From assembly GCF_004402785.1 (NCBI RefSeq), contig NZ_SOFP01000016.1, forward strand, positions 1-34,379: 34,379 bases of DNA, written 5' to 3'. Position numbers and translations under genes: made by a program. Below, in pieces: positions 8,291 through 16,758 of the stretch. The notes beneath the pieces are model-generated. The model was not told the DNA's origin and did not search any database. It saw only the letters and a program-made list of their open reading frames with translations. How positions within the stretch are numbered: the first letter of the stretch is position 1; each line of letters starts with the position of its first letter. The DNA is from Cryobacterium algoritolerans (GTDB lineage Bacteria > Actinomycetota > Actinomycetes > Actinomycetales > Microbacteriaceae).

Positions 8291-9456
8291 GCCAGGCAGC
8301 ACCGAGCCAGACGACACCCAACGAGGCGACACCGGTCCGGGCGGCCACAACGGCTCCGCCGGCCTTCACAATCACCCGGGCGACCGCGCCCCGCACGACG
8401 GCCGAGCGCGACGCCATCCTCAGCGACCCCGGCTTCGGCAAGCACTTCACCGACCACATGGTCGCGATCGACTGGACGCTGGACGGCGGCTGGCACGATG
8501 CCCGCGTCATACCCTACGGCCCGCTCCAGCTCGACCCTGCCTCCTCGGTGCTGCACTACGGCCAGGAGATATTCGAGGGCCTGAAGGCGTACCGGCATGC
8601 CGACGGCTCGATCTGGACTTTCCGTCCCGAGAAGAACGCCACGCGACTGCAGCGTTCGGCCCGCCGCCTCGCCCTGCCCGAACTCCCCGTGGCCCACTTC
8701 ATCGAGTCGATCAGGCAGATCATCACGGTCGACGGGGGCTGGGTGCCGTCCGCGGCCGAGACGAGCCTGTACCTGCGCCCGTTCATGATCGCCAACGAGA
8801 GCTTCCTTGGCGTGCGGGCCGCGCATAAGGTCGGCTATTACGTGATCGCCAGCCCCGCGGGGGCGTACTTCAGCAACGGAGTCGCTCCGATCAAGATCTG
8901 GCTCTCCACCGAGTACTCCCGGGCCGGCCGCGGCGGCACCGGTGCCGCCAAGTGCGGCGGCAACTACGCCGCGTCGTTGCTGCCCCAGATGCAGGCCTAT
9001 GACAACGGCTGTGCCCAGGTGCTCTTCCTCGACGGTGAGACCAGCAGCCGCATCGACGAACTCGGTGGCATGAACGTCTTCTTCGTCTACGGCACCCACA
9101 AGCTCGTCACCCCGCGCTTGACCGGGTCGATCCTCGAGGGCGTCACCCGGGACAGTATCATTCAGCTGGCCAGGGACCGCGGGATGACCGTCGAGGAACG
9201 CGACGTGACCCTCGGCGACTGGCAGGGCGGCGTCGAATCCGGGGCGATCACCGAGGTGTTCGCCTGCGGCACCGCCGCTGTCGTCACGCCGATCGCCGAG
9301 CTCAGGGGCCCCGACCTCTCGATCGGCAACCCGGATGCCCCCGCCGGCGAGATCACGATGGCGCTGCGCCAGGAACTGACCGATATCCAGTACGGCCGCC
9401 TGCCGGACCGTCACGGCTGGCTCACCCGCCTCGACACCCCGGCCGGCCAGGCGTGA
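8287..9456 (+). CDS. ilvE: branched-chain amino acid aminotransferase
   Basis: Transfers the amino group from glutamate to the 2-oxo acids of leucine, isoleucine and valine, a PLP fold-type IV enzyme. The 389 residues include [21 protein letters not shown], the PLP lysine K222 in [13 protein letters not shown], and [16 protein letters not shown] and [14 protein letters not shown] segments, all typical of the actinobacterial BCAT2-type enzyme. The ATG start overlaps the leuB stop and the TGA overlaps the GTG of the next gene. The first 30 residues are Ala/Thr/Pro-rich and may be dispensable. Confidence 0.97.
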   Translation: MSQAAPSQTTPNEATPVRAATTAPPAFTITRATAPRTTAERDAILSDPGFGKHFTDHMVAIDWTLDGGWHDARVIPYGPLQLDPASSVLHYGQEIFEGLKAYRHADGSIWTFRPEKNATRLQRSARRLALPELPVAHFIESIRQIITVDGGWVPSAAETSLYLRPFMIANESFLGVRAAHKVGYYVIASPAGAYFSNGVAPIKIWLSTEYSRAGRGGTGAAKCGGNYAASLLPQMQAYDNGCAQVLFLDGETSSRIDELGGMNVFFVYGTHKLVTPRLTGSILEGVTRDSIIQLARDRGMTVEERDVTLGDWQGGVESGAITEVFACGTAAVVTPIAELRGPDLSIGNPDAPAGEITMALRQELTDIQYGRLPDRHGWLTRLDTPAGQA

Positions 9457-10217
9457 AGGTCGCGCGGTTCAGCCACGCCGACATCATCGCCTTCGGGATC
9501 ATCGACGACGACGAACTGGTCGTGTTGAAGGGCGACCCGATGTTTGCCGGCTACGACCCGACCGGGGAACGGATCGGATTGCGCGAGGTCAAACTGCTTG
9601 CCCCGGTGATCCCGCGCTCCAAGGTGGTCGGGATGGCCCACTCCTTTTACGCGAACCGCGAGGAACAGGCCGCCGGCACGCCGAGGGAACCCCGGTTCTT
9701 CCTCAAGCCCAACACTGCCGTCGTCGGACCGGGCGACCCGATCGTGCTGCCGACCCAGTCCGGCGACGTGCGGGTCGAGGGGGAACTCGCCGTCGTCATC
9801 GGCAGGATCACCAGGAACGTGTCGGTCGAAGATGCCGAGGACGCCATCTTCGGTTACACGATCGCCAACGACGTGACCGCGCGCGATCTCTTCGAGCGCG
9901 ACGAGGACCTGACCCGGGCCAAGAGCTTCGACTCGTTCTGCCCGCTCGGACCGGTCATCGACACCGAGTTCGACTGGACGGGTCTGTCACTGCACGGCCG
10001 AATCAACGACGAACCGTTCCAATCGGGCAACGCGGCCCTGCTGAGGCACACCATCGCGGAGATGGTGTCGTTCCTCTCCGGCGTCTTCACACTCCTGCCG
10101 GGCGACGTGATCCTGACCGGCGCGCCAGGGACATCCGGAGCCGTCGTCGAAGGCGACACCGTGCAGGTCGAGATCGCGGGGATCGGCGTGCTCTCCAACC
10201 CGGTTCGCCGCGCCTGA
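9453..10217 (+). CDS. fumarylacetoacetate hydrolase family protein
   Basis: A 254-residue protein of the FAH superfamily (metal-dependent C-C hydrolases, decarboxylases and isomerases). Motifs seen include VVGMAHSFYANREE, the metal ligands in VRVEGELAVVIGR, NDVTARDLFERDEDLTRAKSFDSFCPLGPVI, and the C-terminal LLPGDVILTGAPGTSG. The start is a GTG whose last bases overlap the ilvE stop (GTGA), so it is coupled to ilvE. The leuB-ilvE-FAH ... gltX order is familiar in Microbacteriaceae. The precise reaction is unknown; oxaloacetate decarboxylase or acylpyruvase activity is possible for this subfamily. Confidence 0.92.
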   Translation: MKVARFSHADIIAFGIIDDDELVVLKGDPMFAGYDPTGERIGLREVKLLAPVIPRSKVVGMAHSFYANREEQAAGTPREPRFFLKPNTAVVGPGDPIVLPTQSGDVRVEGELAVVIGRITRNVSVEDAEDAIFGYTIANDVTARDLFERDEDLTRAKSFDSFCPLGPVIDTEFDWTGLSLHGRINDEPFQSGNAALLRHTIAEMVSFLSGVFTLLPGDVILTGAPGTSGAVVEGDTVQVEIAGIGVLSNPVRRA

Positions 10218-10280
10218 GCCGATTCGTACTGGGTGAACTCAACGCACTGAATGAGCGGAGCGGAACGGAAGGAGCCGGCC

Positions 10281-10364
10281 GACTCAGCCGGGCCGACTCA
10301 GCCAGGCCGACTCAGCCGGGCCGACTCAGCCGGGCCGACTCAGCCGGGCCGACTCAGCCGGGGG
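10281..10364. repeat. 14-bp tandem repeat, six copies
   Basis: Six units of GACTCAGCCGGGCC start at 10281, 10295, 10309, 10323, 10337 and 10351, with exact 14-base spacing. One unit has A for G and the last copy diverges at its end. The array fills the gap between the convergent FAH and TetR genes, and its last unit contains the TetR stop codon (TCA at 10354-10356). Because 14 is not a multiple of 3, the copied TGA appears in all three minus-strand frames beyond the gene. Confidence 0.95.
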
Positions 10365-10971
10365 AGCCCGGGAACCAGATCCTGACCTGGCTCGACGCCG
10401 TCTTCAGCAGGGCGATGGCCTCGTCGCGGTTGACCCGGGCGACGAGCATTGCGCTCATCGAGAGCGATGACAGGGTGCGCACCCGCTCGTCGAGCCCGAC
10501 GGACCCGGCACCCGCCGCTGACGGCTCCGACTTGGACGCCGACGCCAGTGCGTACCGCAGCGCGTCGGCAAGCTCGACCCGGTAGCCCTCCACGAGCGCG
10601 CGGGCCGGGTCGTCGTGGGCGGCGAGACCGGCCGCGCAATTGACCAGCAGGCACCCCATGCGAGGCGAGCCGTCCGCCAGCGAGGCCGTCGCCCGAATGA
10701 GGGCGTCGAAGTAATAGAGCAGAGCCGTGGCATCCGTGGTTCCCTCGTGCAACACGGCCAGCCGGGGCCGGATGACCGTGTCCAGGTAGTCGGTGACCGC
10801 GGCGTCGAAGAGCCCGCGTTTGCTCCCGAAGGCGTGGTAGAGGCTCGAGCGGCCCAGACCGGTGGCCGCTTCCAGGTCGGCCAGGGACGCCGCCTCGTAG
10901 CCCTTGTCCCAGAACAGGTCCCGTGCAGCTTGCACGACGACACTGTTGTCGAAGGTCTGCAGCCGCCCCAT
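10354..10971 (-). CDS. TetR-family repressor of the reductase module
   Basis: A 205-residue regulator. The N-terminal HTH is clear: VVQAARDLFWDKGYEAASLADLEAATGLGRSSLYHAF, then GSKRGLF at about residues 10-54. The C-terminal domain has the GCLLVNCA pattern of the AcrR/YcdC-like group that often controls a neighbouring oxidoreductase. The ATG at 10971 has AAGGAG five to ten bases upstream on this strand. It is divergent from the NADP-dependent reductase, with a palindrome-rich 100-base region between them. The stop lies in the last unit of a 14-bp repeat. Two cysteines (in the GCLLVNCA segment) raise the possibility of thiol or electrophile sensing; that is inference only. Confidence 0.92.
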   Translation of the reverse strand: MGRLQTFDNSVVVQAARDLFWDKGYEAASLADLEAATGLGRSSLYHAFGSKRGLFDAAVTDYLDTVIRPRLAVLHEGTTDATALLYYFDALIRATASLADGSPRMGCLLVNCAAGLAAHDDPARALVEGYRVELADALRYALASASKSEPSAAGAGSVGLDERVRTLSSLSMSAMLVARVNRDEAIALLKTASSQVRIWFPGSPG

Positions 10972-11008
10972 TGTCCGCTCCTTGATTTCGTGTGCCGTTC
11001 AGTCAATT

Positions 11009-11048
11009 TTGTGTACCGATAGGTCCACTATATAGTAAAACGATCGTT
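11009..11048. promoter_or_regulatory. divergent promoter with palindromic -10 and two operator-like repeats
   Basis: ACTATATAGT (11027-11036) is a perfect palindrome, so it offers a TATAGT -10 box on both strands. On the plus strand TTGTGT (11009-11014) is a weak -35 at 16 bases. It is flanked by ACCGATAGGT (11015-11024, 8 of 10 symmetric) and AACGATCGTT (11039-11048, fully symmetric), whose centres are 24 bases apart. The layout suggests two TetR dimers controlling both genes. Confidence 0.65.
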
Positions 11049-11072
11049 CCAAAACTAGCAGAGGAGCCCAAC

Positions 11073-12107
11073 ATGGCCTCATCCACCATCAGTACCCAGG
11101 TCCAGCTCGTTTCCCGCCCCGTCGGCTGGCCGACGGCCGCGGACTTCCGCACCGTGACCGTCGACCTGCCCGACCTCGCGCCCGGCCAGGTTCGCGTCGC
11201 TAATGAATTCGTCTCCGTCGACCCGTATATGCGCGGCCGGATGAATGATGTGAAGAGCTACGTGCCGCCGTTCACGCTGGGTGAAACCATGACCGGCGGG
11301 GCCGTCGGCCGCGTCATCGCCTCCGCGAGTGACGCGCTCGCCGTCGGCGACGTCGTCACGCACGGCTACGGTTGGCGCGACCTGGTGCAGGAGGACGCCG
11401 CCGGCTTCAAGGTCGTGCCCGAACTCCCCGGCGTGCCGCTCTCCGCCTACCTCGGCGTGCTCGGCATGACCGCCCTCACCGCCTATGTCGGCCTACTCGA
11501 GATCGCCGGACTCAAAGAAGGCGACACCGTGTTCGTCTCCGGAGCAGCGGGCGCCGTCGGCAGCATGGTCGGGCAGATCGCCAGGCTCAGGGGCGCGAAG
11601 CGCGTGATCGGCTCGGCCGGATCGGCCGAGAAGGTCGCCCTGCTCACCGGCAAGTACGGCTTCGACGCCGCCTTCAACTACAAGGACGGGTCCGTCAGGG
11701 ACCAGCTCGCCGCCGCGGCTCCCGACGGCATCGACGTCTACTTCGACAACGTGGGCGGCGACCACCTCGAGGCAGCCCTGGCCTCCTTCAAGGACGGCGG
11801 GCGTGCGGCCATGTGCGGTTCGATCTCGCTGTACAACAGCACGGATGCCCCGACCGGCCCGAACAACCTGTCTAACATCGTCACCCGTGGACTGACCCTC
11901 CGGGGCTTCACGGTCGGCAACTTCTGGGGTCACCTCCCGGCGTTCTCGGCCGAGATGGCCGGCTGGCTCGCCTCCGGCGAGATCGTTTTCGACGAGACCG
12001 TCGTCGACGGCGTCGAGAACACAGTCGACGCATTCCTCGGCCTCATGCGCGGCGAGAACACCGGCAAGATGGTCGTCCGAACGGGCGAACTCGCCCCGGC
12101 GGTCTGA
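11073..12107 (+). CDS. NADP-dependent oxidoreductase (zinc-free medium-chain, PTGR/CurA-like)
   Basis: A 344-residue enzyme of the leukotriene B4 12-hydroxydehydrogenase / 2-alkenal reductase branch of the medium-chain family, which reduces activated double bonds with NADPH. Visible signatures: VDPYMRGRM at 49-57, GAAGAVGSMVGQIARLRGAKRVIGSAGS at 157-184 (NADP binding) and VYFDNVGGDHLEAAL. Zinc ligands are absent, as expected. The ATG at 11073 follows GAGGAG at 11061-11066. The open frame reaches back to 10992 but would run through the operator, so this shorter start is preferred. It is controlled by the divergent TetR gene and followed after 87 bases by a DJ-1 family gene. Together they look like an electrophile or carbonyl stress response. 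Confidence 0.92.
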   Translation: MASSTISTQVQLVSRPVGWPTAADFRTVTVDLPDLAPGQVRVANEFVSVDPYMRGRMNDVKSYVPPFTLGETMTGGAVGRVIASASDALAVGDVVTHGYGWRDLVQEDAAGFKVVPELPGVPLSAYLGVLGMTALTAYVGLLEIAGLKEGDTVFVSGAAGAVGSMVGQIARLRGAKRVIGSAGSAEKVALLTGKYGFDAAFNYKDGSVRDQLAAAAPDGIDVYFDNVGGDHLEAALASFKDGGRAAMCGSISLYNSTDAPTGPNNLSNIVTRGLTLRGFTVGNFWGHLPAFSAEMAGWLASGEIVFDETVVDGVENTVDAFLGLMRGENTGKMVVRTGELAPAV

Positions 12108-12112
12108 TCCCC

Positions 12113-12140
12113 GGTCATCGAGCCTGTCGAGATCCCGACC
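12113..12140. repeat. interspersed-repeat-like palindromic element between reductase and DJ-1 genes
   Basis: The stretch GGTCATCGAGCCTGTCGAGA followed by TCCCGACC has GGTC/GACC ends and a repeated CGAG inside. Sequences of the type CTCGACAGGCTCGA with GGTC/GACC ends are frequent dispersed repeats in Microbacteriaceae genomes (recalled, not checked). Only one copy is visible here. It may act in mRNA processing between the two genes. Confidence 0.4.
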
Positions 12141-12194
12141 CACGCACAACTTCACGCATCAATCCACGTACCCTTCACCGACAAAGGACAACCC

Positions 12195-12902
12195 ATGACC
12201 CACGTACTCTTCGTCGTCAGCGCCGCTGACCACTGGACCCTGAACGACGGCAGCCTGCACCCCACCGGGTACTGGGCCGAGGAACTCGCCGAACCGCACC
12301 GCCTTTTCACCGAGGCAGGCTGGCAGATCAGCATCGCCACACCCGGCGGCGTGGCTCCGACGATCGACGCCGTCAGCCTGCGCCCCGAAGCCGCCGGGGG
12401 AGAGGACCGCGCGGCGGCGATCATCGACTACATCGGCACGATCTCCGGGGAACTCGACGAGCCGAAGAGCCTTGATGCCATCGACGTGGCCGACTACGAC
12501 GTGGTCTTCTACCCGGGCGGACACGGCCCGATGGAAGACCTTGCCGTCGACGCCGCCTCCGGTCGCATCCTGACCGAGGCGCTCGACACCGGCCGTATCC
12601 TCGGCGTGCTCTGCCACGCCCCGGCCGCACTGCTTGCGGCGAAGCGCGCCGACGACAGCTGGCCGTTCACGGGGTACCGGATGACCGGCTTCACCGACGC
12701 CGAGGAGGTGCTTGGCGGCCTGGCCCCGAAGGCGCCGTGGCTCGTTCAGAGCCGTCTGGTCGAACTGGGCGCCGACTTCATCGCCAGCGACTCCTTCGCC
12801 CCGCACATGGAGATCGACCGTAATCTTTACACCGGCCAGAACCCGGCCTCTTCGGCCGAGCTCGCCCGGACGATCATCGCGGCCGTCGCCGACAAGGGGT
12901 AG
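12195..12902 (+). CDS. DJ-1/PfpI family protein (Hsp31/glyoxalase III-like)
   Basis: A 235-residue cytosolic protein of the class I glutamine amidotransferase-like fold. It has TGYWAEELAEPHRLF at about 24-38 (with the conserved glutamate), YPGGHGPMEDL at 106-116, and the nucleophile elbow GRILGVLCHAPAALL, with C140-H141. Members act as deglycases, glutathione-independent glyoxalase III or holding chaperones. A second active-site feature is DSFAPHMEIDRNLYTGQNP near the C-terminus. The start ATG at 12195 follows AAAGGA. It lies downstream of the NADP-dependent reductase in the same direction, which fits a shared role in methylglyoxal or electrophile detoxification under the TetR gene. Confidence 0.9.
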   Translation: MTHVLFVVSAADHWTLNDGSLHPTGYWAEELAEPHRLFTEAGWQISIATPGGVAPTIDAVSLRPEAAGGEDRAAAIIDYIGTISGELDEPKSLDAIDVADYDVVFYPGGHGPMEDLAVDAASGRILTEALDTGRILGVLCHAPAALLAAKRADDSWPFTGYRMTGFTDAEEVLGGLAPKAPWLVQSRLVELGADFIASDSFAPHMEIDRNLYTGQNPASSAELARTIIAAVADKG

Positions 12903-12930
12903 CCGGGGGGTGTGATCGGGCTGGGGATCC

Positions 12931-12962
12931 CGACTGGTTCGATCACCGACTGGTTCGATCAC
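12931..12962. repeat. 16-bp tandem duplication at the aminotransferase stop codon
   Basis: CGACTGGTTCGATCAC occurs twice without a gap (12931-12946 and 12947-12962). The stop codon of the minus-strand aminotransferase (TCA, 12943-12945) lies in the distal copy; in the proximal copy the same bases are read as Gly-Asp. Because 16 shifts the frame by one, the duplication itself creates the present stop. Confidence 0.95.
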
Positions 12963-14100
12963 CGGCGCGGCTCGATCGGCGGCGGCCCAGTGCCGCAAGC
13001 ACGGCGTCGACGTCGCCCCTGTCATTCCAGAGGTGGAACGCCACCCTGGCCCGACCGGCCCGGCCCGACGCCGTGATCCCCGCCGCGGCGAGGCCGGCCA
13101 GGTCGCTGCCGTCGGCATCCGCCCAGGTCACGATGGACTGACCGTTCGCGGCAATGCCGAGGCCGTGGCAGAGCGCATCGCCGAGCCCGGCGTCGTGGCG
13201 CCGCACCTCCTCAGGATCGATCGAAGCGAAGAAAGCCAGCGCGGTCCGGGCGCCGACCCAGGCCGGCCAGGCTGGGGACACGTCAAAACGGCGGGCATCC
13301 TCCGCCAAGGCCATCGCGGGCCCGTAACAAGACCGCCAGGGGTCGTCCCCGGCGTACCAGCCGGCCTGGCTCGGCCGGAGCCGAGCAGCGAACTCCGGGA
13401 GCACGGTCAGGAATGCCGCGCCCCTCGGCGCACCGAGCCATTTGTAGGCGTGGCAGATCGTGGCGTCGAAGCCACCGGCGACCACCGGCATCCAGCCGAC
13501 CGCCTGGGTGGTGTCGCAGAGGGTGAACGCGCCGTGGGCCCTGGCCGCCTGTGTGATCCGGTCGGCATCGGCGAGCCGCCCGGTGGCCGACTGCACGAGG
13601 GAGAACGCGACCAGCCAGGTCGCCGCCGTGACAGCCCCGGCCAGATCATCGAGCGCAATGTGCTGCACCCGCACCCCGCGGTGGGCCTGCTGCAGGAACG
13701 GGAACACCATCGAACTGAAGTCGCCGTCGACGCAGAGCACCTCGGCGCCGTCGGGCACCGAGTCCGCGACCATCGCCGCGAGCACGGATGCCTGTGACCC
13801 GATCGCCACGGCCCCGGCCGGAACGCCGACGAGGGATGCGTAGCTCTGCCGGGCGGCCGTGATGTCGGCCGTGTAGCCGGCCGGGCAGGCCTCGCCCCGC
13901 GCCCACCGCTCACCGTCTTCGCGGAGGGCCGTCACGGTGTCGATGGTCGGGAGGCCGAGCGTGCAGGCGGCGAGGTAGCGTCCCACGGTCGGCGCGTATG
14001 CGTCCTTCGCCTGCGCGAGGGTGAGACCCATGGCGGGCATGCCACGGGACGCGCTTGTCGCGGCAGGGCTGAACGGCACGGGCGGGGATGGGGCGGGCAT
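12943..14100 (-). CDS. aminotransferase class V-fold PLP enzyme (kynureninase/epimerase-like)
   Basis: A 385-residue PLP enzyme of fold type I, class V, related to kynureninase, isopenicillin-N epimerase and cysteine desulfurase-like proteins. Seen: a substrate/phosphate region AIGSQASVLAAMVADSVP, the cofactor aspartate D196 in FTLCDTTQAVGW, and the Schiff-base lysine K220 in ICHAYKWLGAPRGAAF. The real reaction is unknown. The ATG at 14100 is the longest reasonable start, with no clear Shine-Dalgarno site; ATGs at 14040 or 14031 are alternatives. The open frame to 15036 is a shadow of the LysR gene. It is divergent from a LysR gene with overlapping control repeats, so it is probably activated by that regulator. 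The C-terminus has been altered by a 16-bp duplication. Confidence 0.87.
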   Translation of the reverse strand: MPAPSPPVPFSPAATSASRGMPAMGLTLAQAKDAYAPTVGRYLAACTLGLPTIDTVTALREDGERWARGEACPAGYTADITAARQSYASLVGVPAGAVAIGSQASVLAAMVADSVPDGAEVLCVDGDFSSMVFPFLQQAHRGVRVQHIALDDLAGAVTAATWLVAFSLVQSATGRLADADRITQAARAHGAFTLCDTTQAVGWMPVVAGGFDATICHAYKWLGAPRGAAFLTVLPEFAARLRPSQAGWYAGDDPWRSCYGPAMALAEDARRFDVSPAWPAWVGARTALAFFASIDPEEVRRHDAGLGDALCHGLGIAANGQSIVTWADADGSDLAGLAAAGITASGRAGRARVAFHLWNDRGDVDAVLAALGRRRSSRAGDRTSR

Positions 14101-14156
14101 GAGACCATCGTCCCCGGGATCGTCCCATTCGTCAACTCCCGGTATCTGATCAAATC

Positions 14157-14178
14157 CATAAGCAGGGTTTATGCTTAG
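14157..14178. promoter_or_regulatory. LysR-type binding repeats overlapping the lysR -10 box
   Basis: Two nested inverted repeats are seen: CATAA-N7-TTATG (14157-14173) and TAAGCA-N7-TGCTTA (14159-14177). T14159 and A14171 fit the T-N11-A rule of LysR boxes. TATGCT (14170-14175) is a -10-like hexamer six bases before the LysR ATG. Regulator binding here would block its own promoter. Confidence 0.65.
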
Positions 14179-14181
14179 GGG

Positions 14182-15150
14182 ATGACGCTCAGCCAACCGG
14201 AGGCCCTCGACCTCGACTCCCAAGCGCTGCGGGTCGTGCAGCGGATCGCCGAACTGGGCTCGATCACCGCTGCGGCGCGTTCCCTCGGCTACAGCCAGCC
14301 GGCGGTGAGCCAGCAGCTGAAGCGCCTCGAGGCCCGGATCGGGTTGCCGGTCGTCAGCAGGGTCGGCCGTGGCGTGCGCCTGACCGAGGCCGGCCGCATC
14401 CTGAGCCGGTACGCGGTCACCGTCACCAACGCCCTCGACGCGGCGGCGGGAGAGCTCGGCGAGCTGGCCGGGCTGCGGTCGGGGCGCGTGCGGCTCGCCT
14501 CGTTCCCCTCGGCGTCGTCGACGATCGTGCCCACGCTGCTGCGCGAACTCGCAACCCGGCACCCGGGGCTGCAACTGAGCTACCGTGAGGCCGAACCACC
14601 CGAGGCGGTGCAGTTCGTGCGCGACCAGGCCGCGGACCTCGCCATCACCTTCAGCTACCCGGGCGACCCAGGCGACCCGCACCGGTCCAGCGCCAGGGGC
14701 CTCGCGGTGCTGCCGCTCTGGCGGGACGAGATGCTCGTGGTGCTCCCCGCCGCGCATCCGCTTGCTGACGGTGCCGTGATCGACCTGGCCGACCTTGCCT
14801 TGGAGAACTGGATCGCCGGCTGCCCCCGCTGCCGGGCCCACCTGCTCGCGCTCGCGGAGCCCCGCGGGTACGTGCCCCGCATCGCCCACGAGACGGACAA
14901 CTTCGTGGCCGTGTTCGGCCTGGTCGCCGCCGGCCTCGGGGTCGCCCTCGTACCCGCCCTGGCCGTGGCGGCATCCGCCCTCCCACAGGGCGCCGTTGCC
15001 CGGCCGACCTCCGGCGGCGACTTCCGTACCATCCACCTCGTCTCCGCGGCGGGCTCAGACCTGATTCCTGCGGTGGTGGCCACGACCCGGGCCATTACCG
15101 GGCTGGATGAGACCATCTGGTCTCTCTCGCGGCTAGAGCACAATCGCTAG
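14182..15150 (+). CDS. LysR-family transcriptional regulator
   Basis: A 322-residue regulator. The winged HTH spans about residues 16-75: VVQRIAELGSITAAARSLGY, then SQPAVSQQLKRLEARIGLPV, and GRGVRLTEAGRIL. A periplasmic-binding-type effector domain follows (RVRLASFPSASSTIVPTLL to the C-terminus). It is divergent from the class V aminotransferase, its likely target. The ATG comes six bases after TATGCT, so the mRNA is probably leaderless. Its last codon lies 12 bases before the gltX start, and a gltX -10-like TAGGAT begins at the LysR stop. The effector is unknown; an amino acid or its keto acid would fit the target. Confidence 0.93.
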   Translation: MTLSQPEALDLDSQALRVVQRIAELGSITAAARSLGYSQPAVSQQLKRLEARIGLPVVSRVGRGVRLTEAGRILSRYAVTVTNALDAAAGELGELAGLRSGRVRLASFPSASSTIVPTLLRELATRHPGLQLSYREAEPPEAVQFVRDQAADLAITFSYPGDPGDPHRSSARGLAVLPLWRDEMLVVLPAAHPLADGAVIDLADLALENWIAGCPRCRAHLLALAEPRGYVPRIAHETDNFVAVFGLVAAGLGVALVPALAVAASALPQGAVARPTSGGDFRTIHLVSAAGSDLIPAVVATTRAITGLDETIWSLSRLEHNR

Positions 15151-15162
15151 GATGAGTGGCGT

Positions 15163-16683
15163 ATGTCTACGACACCAGCACACCCATTCTCGACCGCGAC
15201 CGGCACCGATGTGCGCGTGCGGTTCTGCCCATCTCCCACCGGAACGCCGCACGTCGGCCTGGTGCGCACCGCGATGTTCAACTGGGCCTACGCCCGGCAC
15301 ACCGGCGGCACGTTCATCTTCCGGGTGGAGGACACCGACCCGGCGCGCGACACCGAGGAAAGCTTCGTGCAGCTGCTCGAAGCCCTCCGCTGGCTGCGGC
15401 TGGACTGGGACGAGGGCATCGACGTGGGGGGACCGCACGGCCCGTACCGGCAGTCCCAGCGCTACGACATCTACCGTGATGTCATCGCCAGGCTCACAGA
15501 GTCCGGCCACATCTACGAGAGCTTCGCCACCGGCGAGGAGATCGAGGCCCGCAACGTTTCGCTCGGGCGCGACGCGAAGCTCGGCTACGACAACTTCGAA
15601 CGCGACCTGACGGACGCCCAGAAGGCCGCCTACCGTGCGGAGGGGCGCTCCCCGGCGCTCCGGCTCAAGGTACCCACCGAGGACATCACTTTCGATGACC
15701 TCGTCCGCGGCGAGATCACCTTCCCGGCCGGCTCATTCAGCGACTTCGTCGTCGTGCGTCCCAACGGGCATCCGCTCTACCCGTTCGTGAACCCGGTCGA
15801 CGACGCCTTGATGGGCGTGACACACGTTCTCCGGGGCGAGGACCTGCTCTCGTCGACCCCGAGGCAGATCGCGCTGTACCACGCTCTGATCGAGATCGGT
15901 CTGACCGACTTCGTGCCGCGCTTCGGCCACCTGCCCTACGTGATGGGCGACAAGAACAAGAAGCTCTCCAAGCGCGACCCCGAGTCGAACCTGTTCCTGC
16001 ACCGTGAGCGCGGGTTCATCCCTGAGGGTCTCGTCAACTACCTGTCGCTGCTGGGCTGGTCGCTGTCGCACGATCGTGACGTTTTTTCGATCGAGGAGAT
16101 GGTGGCCGCGTTCGACGTGGTCGACGTCAACCCGAACCCGGCCCGATTCGACCTGAAGAAGGCCGAATCGATCAACGGTGACCACATCCGGCTGCTGGGC
16201 GTGGCCGACTTCGCCGCCCGCCTCGTGCCGTACCTGGCCGCCGCTGGGATCGTCACGGAGCCGTTGACTGAGGCCGACCGGGCCATTCTCGAGGCCGGCG
16301 CGCCGCTGATTCAGGAACGCATCGCCCTCCTCGGGGAGGCGCCCGGGATGCTCGGGTCGCTCTTCATCGCCGGGGAGGCCCTCGTGCACGAGGCCGACGC
16401 ACTCGCGTCCCTGCCGGCGAACACCCCGGAGATCCTCGCGGCGTCCAGCGCGGCGCTGCGGGACATCCCCGAGACGGACTGGGCCAACGAACTCGTGCAC
16501 ACGACCCTGGCCGCGACGCTGATCGAGGGGCTCGGGCTTAAGCCGCGGATCGCCTTCGGCCCGCTCCGGGTGGCAGTGTCCGGGCGCAAGGTGTCGCCGC
16601 CCCTGTTCGAGTCGATGGAGATCCTCGGCAAGACCGAGTCTCTTGCCCGGCTCGACCGGCTGGCGGCCGTGCGGTCCGTCTGA
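15163..16683 (+). CDS. gltX: glutamyl-tRNA synthetase
   Basis: Class I synthetase that charges tRNA-Glu with glutamate. In actinobacteria lacking GlnRS it also misacylates tRNA-Gln for later amidation by GatCAB. The 506 residues contain the HIGH-type motif [15 protein letters not shown] (HVGL at 30-33) and the KMSKS-type motif KKLSKR at 266-271, with a helical anticodon-binding C-terminal part. The ATG at 15163 is close behind TAGGAT (15148-15153), so the leader is very short or absent. A tRNA-Gln gene lies 75 bases downstream with its own promoter, a neat pairing with a non-discriminating enzyme. Confidence 0.97.
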   Translation: MSTTPAHPFSTATGTDVRVRFCPSPTGTPHVGLVRTAMFNWAYARHTGGTFIFRVEDTDPARDTEESFVQLLEALRWLRLDWDEGIDVGGPHGPYRQSQRYDIYRDVIARLTESGHIYESFATGEEIEARNVSLGRDAKLGYDNFERDLTDAQKAAYRAEGRSPALRLKVPTEDITFDDLVRGEITFPAGSFSDFVVVRPNGHPLYPFVNPVDDALMGVTHVLRGEDLLSSTPRQIALYHALIEIGLTDFVPRFGHLPYVMGDKNKKLSKRDPESNLFLHRERGFIPEGLVNYLSLLGWSLSHDRDVFSIEEMVAAFDVVDVNPNPARFDLKKAESINGDHIRLLGVADFAARLVPYLAAAGIVTEPLTEADRAILEAGAPLIQERIALLGEAPGMLGSLFIAGEALVHEADALASLPANTPEILAASSAALRDIPETDWANELVHTTLAATLIEGLGLKPRIAFGPLRVAVSGRKVSPPLFESMEILGKTESLARLDRLAAVRSV

Positions 16684-16698
16684 GCCCAGCGAGTCGGT

Positions 16699-16727
16699 TT
16701 GTCCTCTTCCCGCAGGTACGTTAGAGT
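16699..16727 (+). promoter_or_regulatory. promoter of tRNA-Gln
   Basis: TTGTCC (16699-16704), a 17-base spacer and TAGAGT (16722-16727) form a good sigma-70-type promoter. It starts 16 bases after the gltX stop and about 30 bases before the mature tRNA. Confidence 0.65.
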
Positions 16728-16758
16728 TATAAACCGGCCCGCTCTTCGGAATGGGCAT

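Noticed and set aside
7864..9414. A 516-codon open frame antisense to leuB and ilvE
   Set aside because: Same reason: it spans two certain genes and has no recognisable protein features.
10281..10364. CRISPR array
   Set aside because: Units follow each other directly with no spacers and are only 14 bases long.
12943..15036. A 697-codon minus-strand open frame
   Set aside because: Only its 3' half (12943-14100) has aminotransferase motifs. The 5' half is antisense to the LysR gene and has the low-complexity Arg/Gly/Glu composition of a GC-rich shadow frame.
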